Positions 50,872 through 63,525 of a stretch of 64,000 nt of DNA are shown here, piece after piece. Position 1 is the first letter of the stretch. Every line of letters begins with the position of its first letter. Both the position numbers and the translations under genes were made by a program. This stretch comes from Vigna angularis (taxonomy: Eukaryota; Streptophyta; Magnoliopsida; Fabales; Fabaceae), in NCBI RefSeq assembly GCF_016808095.1, contig NC_068980.1:930001-994000 (forward strand), given 5' to 3'. A model generated the notes under the pieces. The model worked only from the letters and a program-made list of their open reading frames with translations. It ran no database searches and was not told the origin of the DNA.

Positions 50872-53800
50872 CTATTGAAGCTTCTTTATTCCTGGAAATG
50901 ATGGCAATATTGCAACAAGAGCGTCACCATATCCAACAGGATCTGTGAAAGACCAAAAATAAGAGTCACACACAACACAATACCAGTCTGGTCTTTAGAA
51001 AAATTAAATTAAATTGATCGGAGAAACTAACCTCCATCCTTTCGCAGTATCTTGATAACCTCTCCTGACACATCAGACTGCAAACATTGAAAGTCATAGC
51101 AATGATTAGTACTCATCATATTACAGTCATTTGCCCCTTATCAACATCAAATCATAAACATGAGAAGTCACAGAATGACTTGGAAGAGAGTCACGACACA
51201 AACCTCAATTGGCACCTGACCACCCAGTTGTTCAATGTAACAAATCACTTGCCCTTCCTCAACCCTTTGTTTCTGTTAATTGGCACAGTACTTCATGAGA
51301 ACACCACGCCAAAAAAAAAAACAAAAAAAAAAACAGTTTTTCTGATGTTGCCCTACTAGGAAACTGCTAGCCATGTTTTCAAAATATTGCAATTGTGTTG
51401 TGATCATAAATTTTACAAGTTGTATGTTTCTGGGTAGTCTCACATGGTGTATAACGAGATTTCCCGAATAATAGGAAAAGAGAAAAGATGTCAAAAACTC
51501 TACCTCTTTACATGATGGTGGAGCACGCTTCCCCTTTATTGTTCGTGATCTCCTAAAGAAACCCACCTGCTTACGGTTTTAGAGAACATTATGTAAGGTT
51601 TGTAAAATATGAAGTACGAGTTTCAGATTCTTACCTTTGGGGACTGAATTATTACCAAGCCTTCATCAGCAGCTCTTTCAAGGAATTTCTGGATAGATCC
51701 TGGAGAGGATATCGGTTCTACCGGGCTTATAGGCTTTGAGATGGCCAGTGAAGTTGTAGAAACTGATCCGTTTGTTTTAGGCGTTTCTATGACATTATTT
51801 ACACTTACAGAAGCAGGAATAGGAGGAGGTAGAGTTTTACTTTTTTTAGTCAAATCCCTCACAACACGCAGGTGAAACCCAGCAAGCTGATACCATTTGG
51901 AATTTGGGCAGATGACAACGAAGAGAAGAAACAACAATAAGAAGCAAGTCTATATCAAATGCAATTATGAGAGAGAATTGGAGTAATATTGTGCTAATGA
52001 AGACATATAAATTCAACTTCATTGTACTTACTTTTAATTCTAACTCCCCAATTGAACTTGTGTCACATAATTTTGTGACTAGGAATTCCACCTGCAAAGA
52101 ATGTCCATACATATAGAGATACACGACTTCAAATTTTTCATTCATGAAGAATAAACGTAGAAAATAGACTAGTGCATTACGATGTGACAAAATCTCTTTT
52201 CAAGTGTCATAAAAGACAAGTTTTTCTAACTGGGAAAACTTCAGAACTAAAAGATTAAAATGATTATTTAACACTTCCAAGTAAAGAAAATCATAGAAGT
52301 ATCCACACAAATTTCTGTAATAAATGAAAGCTGGGATGTAGGTCAAGCCTCGGGAGCTAGGATGCTAAACATTTGATAGGTTCATAAGCTTGGACACAAA
52401 CTGTACTTTTATTTTGACCTGTGCTTTGTCAGTTTAATCAGAAAGAGCTTAAGGTCCAGAACCTAATGTAGAGCCACATTTCAAGCTAAGCACTGGCCAA
52501 TTTTAGACTAAAATATACTGGCCAATTTTAGACTAAAATATACTGGCCAATTTTACACAACATACCAGAGCACATAAAGGGTTAGATACATAAAATGGTT
52601 TTATAAATATGGAACAGCTTACTCAAATATTGACTAACAAACAAATAAGGTAATAGATGAAAGCAGCACAATAGAATCATCACAAATTTGGATCTGTTTT
52701 ATAGATTCTTCTCCCTGCAAAAATGAAAAAACAAATAGATGAATAAACAATGGGATTTTCCAAGTACTAACCTCGTTAAAATTGGGAATAAGCTGACTTG
52801 TCAAATCTGAAGATTTAATCTCTTCAGAACCTTCTTCCGACCTTTTAATAACTGTGATGTAATCATTTAATGTATGTCATAGAAGCCAGACAATGGTACA
52901 AATATCAAGTTAATAGTGTTTGCCACTGTGAGAAACTTCAAATCAATAGTTTTATAGCTTTTACACAATAAATAAAGTCAGAAAAGTGAATCAGATTACA
53001 AAATGTACAATCGTATGTTTAAAAAAATCCTATAAAAGATACATTTATGAAAATTTTACAACAAAGAACAGTACAAGTTCCTCCATAGTGTCCATATTCC
53101 TTGTATTCATATGATATGTAAGTACCCAAGCAGTTGGGGAACTCACCCAAAACCTAACTATTTAAGAGGGGGAGAACCAAATACTTAAATACTCCACCGA
53201 GTATTTTAAACTACTCCTGTGGAACTTCGACACCCCATAATACCTAAGTTCCTATCAAAGTTGATGCTAATATAGTCTATACGCTGCGAAAAGTGACATC
53301 AAAGTTGCCTTCTGTTTGTGCATCACAAAAGTGAAAGACTTTATCAACACTAATTTCTATGATGGAGGGACTAAATTGATATAAACTCTTATGGAAGGTC
53401 AATTTGCTTTCACTTTGATCAAGAAAATAAAATGATATCAGGTTTATTTGAAGGATAAATGGATGTCACATGCATCTTTGAGGACTAAAATAGAGTTAAC
53501 CCTATTCTATATTACAAGCACATTAATATTTTCGGTTGAAAGCAATAATAAATAAAGGAAATTCAACTTCAAGGTTTGTTTGTAATTGTAAAACTGATGT
53601 ATTTTCATAAAATAAATGTATATGGGAGTAAATTACAATAGAATTTCAAGTATGAACTAAACTCTTGAACATGCATCTTTGAGGACTAAAATAGAGTTAA
53701 CTCTATTCTATATTACAAGCACATTAATATTTTCGGTTGAAAGCAATAATAAATAAAGGAAACTCAACTTCAAGGTTTGTTTGTAATTGTAAAACTGATG

Positions 53801-56186
53801 TATTTTCATAAAATAAATGTATATGGGAGTAAATTACCATAGAATTTCAAGTATGAACTAAGCTCTTGAACAGTCACCTATATGATATGAACGTAGTCTA
53901 CTCATTCTTTAACTACTAAAAAAAATTAAATACTAAACCTAAATTAAATATTTTCCACGCAAAATATTTTAAATTGTCAAGTATATAAATAATTAAGTAT
54001 GATCTATAGTATCAATTCCAATAATATAACTTTTGAATTTATACAAACATATCCAATATGGTTTAATTACTTCTTTCCTCAAATAAAAAATAAATTAATA
54101 AAACACTTATTTGTTATGCAATCTATTTAAATATAAGGTTTTTTCATATAATGAAGTTGTCATCAACCAATTATTCCAAAAGCTTAAGCTTTAGATTGAA
54201 GCACAAGAATGGCTTTATATCCATCACATCCTCCCACCCAAGAGTCCTGTGCCCTTTGAACACTGGTCAATGCAAAGACTCATAGTGTGTTAAAATTAAA
54301 CTTTTTTTAGAAGAACTGGAGGAGCAGCTAATATTGAACTAAACCACTTGCAACATAGGCTTTAATACCATGTCTTGAAACGACTACCCTAAAAGCTTAA
54401 GCATCTGGGTTAAAACACATGAATGATTCTTTCTCAAAACAGAAATAACAAGATCTGAATGTGTGTGCTATATCATGCACACATAGTATGACATCAATAT
54501 GCAAGCCAAAACTCACTAGATTACTAACAGAATCCTAAATTGGACAGAGATAATGCATTGGATCCACTAGAAATCATTGATGGTAAGAAATTTAATAGGC
54601 TTAGAAATTGAGAAATAAAGTAATGACCGCTTTTGTATAGCCTATATGACAAAAAGTACGTACAAAATCGAAAAATAGAAGAACTTACTCTGGATCTCTG
54701 ACGATGGATCATTGGATGATGCTAAAAGCCTATCTGTCTGTCGTGACATAACCAAACCAGTGTACTGCAATGACTGCCTTCTCCAGCTTCTTGTACCAAC
54801 TTGTTTTGAAAGGCCAACATTTTTTCCACTAAAGTACAAGTTCAATACTTTAATATTTGGGCTACCTAAGCTACCTGTGATAGAACTTATGACATGATAA
54901 CCACTTTCTGCGGGGGTACATAACCATTTAGTAGTCTTGAAAGAAACACCAAACTCTTTCATAATTTGCATACTAAGTATCCAATATGTCAAGACAACAG
55001 AAAATGATTGAAGAATAATGGAAAAGTTTCTTTGAAATGTTAAAAAGTTTGTCAAATGCACATGTAAATGATGCTCCGATTAGTAGGAAAAAAAATCACA
55101 ATAAAAAATACATTGATGAAATCAAAGAGAAAAATAATAAAGAAGAAACAAAATAATAGAAATTTCAAATAGATTCCTACACTATATAATGGAACTTCGG
55201 CAAAGATTACAAAGAACAGAGCACAATAGACATGATCTTGGGCTGAAAAAGTACCATTTTCAACACTCAATCGTGATTATATTTTACACATAAAACTGCT
55301 AGAGGGGGAGACATGTATTCTTTTCATTCACACTCGTTGTGACCTATGTTTGTTTCTCAGAAATCATTCATATTTATGTCAATTTATTCCACTAGTAGTC
55401 CATCTTTGAGGCTTAGAACAGCAAGCCCATACATAATCCTCACTTGAAGGAACAACAGTTAACCAGTAGGCTCACAAATTAAAGGAAAAGATGAGACTAT
55501 TTCTAAGATGCCTTCATTTAATTGAGAATAATAACTCTTCTATTCTTGATATCAAGTTTTACAAAGTTTAGATTACGAAAAAAATCACTTTCGTAAATGA
55601 AACTATATCAATTAAATACTACTAACACCATTTCTTAATTGATGTGAATTACTTTTTCTTGGCTTATATATTGAAACAGGAGGTAATATATCTTACAATG
55701 GACATGAACAAAACAAACTCAAAAGGCAAGAACCCATAAACAGAGTTTCAAAGACAAGTACAATATTTGGTTCAAAAAATCATTACAAAATTACATTGTA
55801 CAAAATAATTGAAACGACGTCATAGTGAAGACTGCAGCAATTACGAATTTATAAACAATCCGATACCCACAGCATTGAAAAGTCGGTGGGATGAGTAAAG
55901 TAGATTACCATACGCTTGACCCATCAGATTAAAAATACAGCAGATTCTCAGTACTCAGTACAAAGCAAATATAACATCACTAAACGAGCATCTACCATGT
56001 TACCGAAAACTTCGTCTCAAATATAAAATCACATTCCACTTTCGTTTCAACCCCACTAACGATATTGCAAAACAAATCACAAGAAAAAACATAAAATCAT
56101 GGAAAAGGCTCCTCTTTGAAGCAGCAATTGTAATCTGTAATGGAATGGATAGAAAATAAAGAGAAGGAAAACTCACATGAAGCCAT
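50872..56186 (-). CDS. Biotin attachment domain-containing protein (BADC), plastid
   Basis: Nine exons: 56177-56186, 54689-54874, 52772-52851, 52032-52091, 51635-51886, 51504-51566, 51204-51272, 51032-51077, 50872-50942; 837 nt, 278 residues. BADC proteins replace the biotinylated BCCP subunit in plastid heteromeric acetyl-CoA carboxylase and lower its activity. The C-terminal quarter is a biotinyl-like domain (GFFRRSRTIKGKRAPPSCKE, then CYIEQLGGQ and SDVSGEVIKIL), but the biotin motif EAMKM is replaced by EQLGG (231-235) with no lysine, the defining BADC feature. The N terminus MASCSLGSPNIK followed by Ser/Arg-rich sequence fits a transit peptide, and a Pro/Ser/Thr-rich linker separates the halves. 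The first coding exon is only 10 nt, splitting the Cys4 codon; it is inferred from the homologous MASCSLG start and the single compatible donor/acceptor pair. Confidence 0.87.
52492..52555. repeat. 25-bp tandem repeat, 2.6 copies
   Basis: ACTGGCCAATTTTAGACTAA plus AATAT repeats at 52492, 52517 and 52542, the last copy partial. It lies in a BADC intron (between exons ending 52772 and starting 52091). Confidence 0.85.
53469..53870. repeat. Tandem duplication, 2 x 201 bp, BADC intron 2
   Basis: 53469-53669 and 53670-53870 are almost identical head-to-tail copies, each starting CATGCATCTTTGAGGACTAA and ending CTCTTGAA. I see only a handful of substitutions, so the duplication is recent. No coding content. 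Confidence 0.95.
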
Positions 56187-59100
56187 TGGAAGCGTGGAGC
56201 GGAAAGTGTCTGGAAAAAGGGTAAAAGGGTTGGGAAATAAAGAAGGTGAAAAAGAGAAGAGAAAATTGTTGTGTCACTTGAGAGTTGAGAGAGTGAAAGC
56301 ATATAAGACTACAAAAGAATGAGAAGAGAAGAGAGACACCAACATGAACAACAACACCAATACCAACATGGAATGAATGAGGATTGACGGTTACAGCTGG
56401 ATTTTTTAAGGATGCTATTTCTATTTCCGTTTCTATTAAACTTAGATTTTCTCCTAAAATATAAAACTATTTATATATTTTTTTACTCAAAAAAACCTAT
56501 TTATTTATCAAGCTAGACCAATTTATTATTTAAGTTGAGAATTATTAATTTATTATTTGGCTGGCCTGGAGTGAATTTCTGGCCTGATTTTACTGACTTT
56601 AAGTCTGATTTTTTCAATGTTTTTGAAAATTAGAAAAAAAAAGGAAGAAAAGAAATTCGAATGATAGTGTTTAACACGTGAGTAATAAATAGGTTTAATT
56701 TAAAAATTTAAATTAAAACGAGTTTATTTGGGTTTTTTTTTAGTGAATATACATTTTAAGAAAAAATTCAAAACTTGATCCGTTATTAACTAACGTATCT
56801 CCACTTTTAATGTGATATTGATTCATTTATTATTTATTAATTGATTATGAGTTTTAATTTAACCTTTCTTTGTCCACATTAATTCTGGAGAGTTCTGTTT
56901 TATGAGACCGACCTCACTTTGGTGGTATTTTTCTTTAATTTGTATGAAAAAATTATTTAAAAAAAACTTTTTTATTCAGCACATTTAATATCTTATTACA
57001 CTTCAGTTTTAGATTTATAACTTTAGTCATGATATTATAATGAAATAATTTTGAATTAAAAATAAAATGATAATTTTAATTACTTAGTCAAATAATGAAT
57101 TGTTGGGATGTTTTACCGTTTATGTTGTAAATATAAAAAAATAATTATTTGAGTAGAGTAGAAGTAATATGCACTATAAAATTAGTATAAGAAAATGAAA
57201 TTCGCTAACATTTGAAATTTAAATTTTCATAACTGAAATAAACATTAAATATTAAAACATATGTTACTATATTATAATTTTCAATACCCGTTTAGGCCAT
57301 CAGAATGATTTCTCCTCTCTCCCATTTAAATATTTTGCTTAATGGTAATTTCTATCCATATTTTATATATTTTTTAATTTAATTTCCTTAGTTTTAATCA
57401 TCCATAATTTTAATTTTTGAATTTCTTTTACACAACTTTTACTACAAAAAAATTATGAATGATTAAAATTTATCAATATTTATAAAAAATTATTGGTAAA
57501 TAAAATTAATAACGATTTATTGATAATTAAAAATTTATTAGTAGAATATTTATCAGTAAATTTTATCAACAGAAAAATATATATTAATTATCATCAAAAT
57601 ATATTTATAATTATCAATAATTAAAATTTATTGAAATATATTTATTAGTAATTATTATCAACAAAATCTATTTACAATTAATTCCAACTTTTAGTAAAAA
57701 TTTATTGATAAATATCATAATTTAATTTATTCTTTTTTTTTTCTTCCTTAGTCGTTATCATTGTCTTGTCTATATATCTTTGTTTAATTTGTTTCCACCA
57801 CCTCCAGCTCCTCTTTCTCTCATTCTTCTTCTTTCATCATTCTCCTATTATTTGTTTCATCATTTGTATCTAATTAATTTATAATAAAAATTTTGTTAGA
57901 TTTAGTAAAAAAAAAACAACATCCATTCCACTAACAAGGCAAAACTATTGAAGAATTTTAAGAAAATACATTTACCTACAAATTTACATATGAACTTTGA
58001 AAATATTAAATTATCGATAATTTTTTTAAAAAGTTCAATTATTAAAAATATGACTTGTTTAAATTTTCATTATTAAAATAAATTTATGTATCAATTATTT
58101 AAATATTACATAATATGGTAAAAGTATTGAGAACATTATATGTGCGCCCCGCAATGATATTATAATAACAACAAATTAAAATAAATTATGATAACTTACA
58201 CTATTTTTTTTCTTTATTTTGACCATCAATCGGAGCATATGTTTGCTTGATTGTAATAAGAAAGTGATCATAAATTCTCTAAGCATTAAGAAAATTTAGA
58301 TTAGGGAATAATTAATAGAGTTATCTTTGAATAGATACTTGAAAACTTTATGAGTGTGTCTTCCATGAAAGAATTTTCCATCATTTGAAGAAGAACCAGT
58401 GGCTGATATAGAAACTTGGATTAATAACATTGATTATGATGTTTTAAAATATCTAAAACTTAACTAAATAATTAATTACGCCAAAATTTCGGTAAAGAAT
58501 TTGTACTCTTTATATAGTTATAAAATAAAAGTCATCAGCACCATACAAGTAATTGTTAGCTTTTTCAATAATTTAAAGAACATATGTATCAATTAATTAC
58601 AAATTTAATATCATCAAGTAAATTAATTATTAAATTCTTAAATCCTTGTAAGCAGAAAGTGTATTGATAATATAAATGGTGAATAAACCCCAAAAGGATC
58701 ATACTGCCTTGTAGTTAAAGCATAATATTTTATACTTCAAGATCATAAATACAATATTATTATAGACTCTAAATATAAGTCTAAATTTATATTGATTAAA
58801 AAGATTATAAAAAGTTGAACATAATGTAAAGAATAAAACTAATAAATTTATTCTTTTACAGTTTTAAATTAGAGATAATATTATTCTATCATATTATTTC
58901 ATACATTTTATTTCAGATTACCAGAACATTTCGAGAATCTTCCCTACGTACGTATAGCAAAGTTTATGTAGAAATAAAGCACGAGATTATAAACACCTAC
59001 CTTTGGCAACAAATATTTTGAATCAAGAATTCAACAATAAATAAGTCTAATGCAATAAATATATGGCCACTTTAATTTTACATGTATCCTTAATAAATAT

Positions 59101-59784
59101 TGATTTTAATGTAGAACTTTTTTGCACTTATATCACCATAATTTAGATCATTCGGAGCTTTTGTATGTTCTTCCAAGATGGTATGGTTATTGTCAGATTT
59201 GAACTCTTTTTTTTTTCAAAAACAAAATCTAAATTTTATTTTTCTTATGGCATTGGATTATTTAATTTGTCCTTTTCCTTATTAACTTCGAAAACTTCTT
59301 TATTAAAAAGGTAAGAAAATTATATTTTTACTGTTTTTTCAAGGAACAACTCAACTTATTTAGGTAGAGTTATGGTCTATTTTTAAATTGTTTAATTTAA
59401 ATACAATTCTTGAACATGAGCATTACTCAATGTAATGTTTTATCATATACTAATGAAATTGGCTCATCTGTTACCAAATTAAGAACTATGTTGACAAGTG
59501 TTGCAAATCACTAAAACAAACACTATATAGGGCTATTCAAACTGCTTTTAATCCAACCGTGAACGCCATTTGATAATTTCAATGTGTTCTCCAAAATGAA
59601 AGAAATCACCAAACCGCCATTTTTACTCTATTACTAGCAGAATACATCATCTAGCATCATTTCAACTGAGGCAATACCATTTCCATGTACATTCTACCTA
59701 TTAAACATCCCATTTTAGGAAAACCATCGTAAATCATCACCGATTATATTGGTTGAAGCATGACTTCAAAATAGAGTTTTCACT
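56187..59784. other. Intergenic: BADC promoter, AT-rich spacer, BRCC36 3' region
   Basis: BADC leader and promoter near 56187-56400, then AT-rich spacer. The block at about 57436-57720 is listed separately. The last few hundred bases before 59785 include the BRCC36 3' UTR. No gene recognised. Confidence 0.6.
57436..57720. repeat. Possible decayed CACTA-type terminus
   Basis: Starts TACTACAAAAAAATTATG, close to the CACTACAA(A/G)AAA terminus of plant CACTA elements, and continues with many copies of a subterminal-like word (ATTTATTGATAATT, ATTTATCAGTAAATT, ATTATCAACA) in both orientations. No matching opposite end or 3-bp target duplication was found. Confidence 0.3.
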
Positions 59785-62700
59785 TCAATATCCTTTTCTG
59801 CTCCGGCTACCAGGACTTGCTACCTTCCTAGAACCGGATGGTTCAGGTGAACCATGCAAGTTTCTCAGACCAGGAGAGGAACCTCCTCGGCGTGTAGGAG
59901 ATGCAACTTGACGAGGAGATCCAGTACCTGCTTCGCTCCCTCTATTATATGACTCAGCCTCCAGACTTTTGGCTTCTTCACTCAGAACTGATAGCTGTCA
60001 TCATATACAACACATATGTGTAAGAAATTATTAGAATGATTAGAGACATGTTGGAATGGTCCTGGTGGACAAACAAGGGCAAGTTAGTTGTCAATCCAAA
60101 TTAGGGCATTCCGTTAATAAGTTTAAAAAAAGGTTGAATTTCACAGAAAATCCGGCAAAAAGGATTTCAAAAATGTAACTTTTGCAAGATAGTAATACGG
60201 TCAGTGAAAAACTATCATGATGCAACTTTAATTTCGATAAATACCCGAATTTGATTATCTCGCAGTCGATCTTGAAGCGTACTTATAGCAGGACTTAAAC
60301 TGTAAAGTTAGAAAGTAGTAAATTGTTATTGGAGAAGTAGAAGAAAATAAGGAGGAACTAGAAAATGGACATTTTGCTCTTACCAGTATTCAATAAACTT
60401 GCACAAGGAAGCCTGATAAGTAGAAGTGTGGTGTATAAAAGTCAGAGGATGAATTTTCCCATCCCTGCAGAGTACAAACAAAGGGTGTATCGGAAATTAA
60501 AGACAGTACAAAAAGGATGACATAATTAAAGCAAATAAACAAGAAAATTAAAGACAGTTCGTTGAAGTATCAAGAATGATAATATATTTTATCAAATTAT
60601 CACCTCGTATTTTGTGAGATGGCTTGAGTATATGCACTTCGCTCCTCTTCAAATAGTACATGTTGCAGATCTGCGTATGATGATAATGGCGACTCAAGGT
60701 TGATAATAGACAAGGCTGGCACAACATGAAGGGGAACTTCTTTTCTTACGTTCTGTGCACCTCTGAAACCAATAAAAGCCATTTTAAAACCCAAGACTGG
60801 GAAACTATCTTGTCAACCTCAAATGATTAAGCATGGCTGACCTGACCAATAATAATACAAAGAATGCAGAAAACGGTGCTACTGTTTTATGGTAAAGAGT
60901 TGCTCTGCAGTTATTTTATACCTTCCTTTTATCACTCAACCAACAACCAAGATTGAGAATCATCCACATAATGGATGCCTATCTCTGCCTCCGGTGTGAT
61001 TATATTTATTGATAGAAAATTCATGGTGTAACGAGTTATTGAGGCCAATCATACACACTTGGAACAAAGTGTCAAGGAAAGCTTAGATAACCAAATGGGA
61101 ATTAGCCCTGAGAAGAATTAGAGGAAATTTTTTTATTACAGACTATGATTTATGTGCCCAAGCAAACCAACTATTGTTCATGAAATCAATGGATACTGGG
61201 GTCTCCCCTTTTACTTTCTGTTTTTCTTTATTGGCAAATACCTAGCACATATCTTTGATCTTATCAAATCACCTAAGGTTTGATACTTTAGATACACCAT
61301 CTTCCCTTATGGATCAACAGGACACACAGAATCCAAATACCAAAAGTAGGCCTAAACTGTACGTTGATAAATAATAAAGATATTAGTGGTGCATTACGCA
61401 CTTATCAATATTATATACCTCGTGTCCAAATTCGAACGATGCATGGCCTCTTGCATACTATCTGACATGTCCATGGGATCAACATCAACTATGTTAGTGT
61501 TTGAATTGTTGGGATGGTAGTTGGCATCAGCATTAGCAAAGAAATTCCCCAAGTCTGATCTCCCACCGTCCTAGCAAATATATATAATTATATAAGTCTA
61601 AGAAAGGAACACAATGCAGTATTTTAATCCAGTATAGAAGAAAAACTAGTTTTATCAGTAGAACCGCAAGGGACTGAATTCATTTCCCATAATGTGAACA
61701 TGGAGAGTTTATGTTTTATCTTATACCCTCATCTTGCCATATCAACAAATGGTATACACAAAAATCCAGAGTCGTAATAGGAAACTTCAAGTAAAACCAG
61801 TTTCAGAAAAGAAATGCAGATTGGATACAAGCCAAGGGTGGTGCTATGATAAAATACAATATTGAGTGCTTAATCATGCACAAAACAACAGTATTCTTGT
61901 AGTCCCAGAGACAAAAGCCTCCAACAGAGAGTGCTCTCTTCTCGCAAGCTGCAAATGATAATACACTTCCTTAATAACACACCCCACTATTACTAGATAT
62001 AATCCTAAAACGTAACTGACAAATTTTAATTTCTATGAATACCAATCACTCTGCAGTTTCCCATACAGAACTAATGCAGAATAACTAATACAAGATGTTA
62101 TTTTATATCCCATGCATACATACTCCGAATACCATCTGCCTCCAACCCTTTCATTCACTCTAATATATTCTATGAATAACTGCAATCATGTAATTTCTAA
62201 TACAGAACCAATGCAGAATTACTGCTACGTATATTCCTAAAAATAACTGACTCCAATCCATCAATGGATCCTACTACCCATTTGGTCCCGGTTCCAAACA
62301 CTGAATCCAATAGCTTCATTTCATATTCGGAAAAGAAGACGGGATTCTAAAGCTCGTTGGTTCAAGTATCTTGCATTTAAAACTTTGTCATGATATGAAT
62401 ACACCCTAAAAACACTACTAGAGGTGGACACTAGAAAACAATCTATCATGATGGCATTTTAACATTAAAAAAAGAACTATCCAAATCATCTAGCGACTTG
62501 TTTGAAATTGGGACTAGAAAGCAGAAAACAAACAGAACTATATTTTAATAAAGAAACACCCCTCTAACAATTTCAGTAAGTTGCATCATGTTTCATTAAT
62601 TTTACATTCAAGCAAAATAAGCATTCTAAATACCATTGTGTATTCTACGGCCAACCAACAGCACAGCATACCAAACTTTAAATCACCTAGAGATATAAAA

Positions 62701-63525
62701 AATTATACCTTACTAGGACCACTATTTGTCGAATCACCAGTGTCCTGCAAAGAGCTCTCTGCCTTGAAGTAACCAGGTCTTATTGATAAATTCTCTGAAG
62801 AACTTGGCGATGAATCGATATCGATAATAGGGCTTCTATTTACAAGAGACAAAGGTATAGGTCCTGATAACTGATTCTGCCTCCCATCATATGACTGGAA
62901 AGCAATTACTTGAATTCTTCCAACCTGAACACAACCCAGAGGTATTTGACGATAAACTTAAAGAAAATTTACAATTGAAGAATCTTTTGGCCATGCATTG
63001 AAGACAAACCTTGTTTACATCTTCACTGAAACAGGAAAAAATCAAGCCAATAAATCCAGAGTCAAGAAGCTGGTACGTTGCCTGGGTTTTTACATCAACA
63101 TGGGAAGGGAGAACTGTAATGTGCGGGTGTGAATGGTACCAACCAATTACCCTTGTCGTAGTTCCAGTGGCTATGGTCATTCGCTCAGCGAGGGCAGTTG
63201 CAGCGGCCAAGAGCTCAGGGTCGGTTTCCACTCGATCCTTTCGCCGATCAGACCTCTTCTGAGGAGACGCCCCCCAGATCAATGCAGTCACGTTCCCATT
63301 TTTCGAATGCTGAATCAACCCAACCCATAACAATCATTAATCGAACCTGGTACTGTGTCTATGCGTTTCTTCAATTGACTCGATAACATAGAAAGAAATG
63401 TTAGGTCAGATTACCTGAATGTCCCCAAAAAGAAGACCCATAATCTCTTCGGTTTCAGTGGACAATGCATGAGTGAGGCAACTTAACCACACTTCTTCCG
63501 ACATTTTCACGCTCGTTAGCGACAT
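59785..63525 (-). CDS. BRCC36: BRCC36-type Lys63-specific deubiquitinase (JAMM/MPN+)
   Basis: Zinc metalloprotease that cleaves Lys63-linked ubiquitin chains; in animals part of BRCA1-A and BRISC, in Arabidopsis (BRCC36A) linked to DNA repair by homologous recombination. Eight exons: 63415-63525, 63010-63309, 62709-62924, 61419-61570, 60604-60762, 60384-60464, 60245-60299, 59785-59994; 1284 nt, 427 residues, phases closed. The MPN+ domain fills residues 1 to about 150. The JAMM residues are present: Glu27 region (TETEEIMGLL), His96 and His98 (GWYHSHPH), Ser106 and Asp109 (PSHVD). A variable Ser-rich insert follows, then a conserved helical region (FEEERSAYTQ, YQASLCKFIEY, LQDRLRDNQIR) and a basic Ser-Pro-rich tail with repeated SP sites. 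The start 63525 matches the conserved MSLTSVKMSEEVWL; an upstream in-frame ATG at 63654 is judged to be leader. Confidence 0.94.

Noticed and set aside
51846..52190. 114-residue minus-strand ORF in the BADC locus
   Set aside because: Mixes an intron with the 52032-52091 exon; the spliced model reads through without it.
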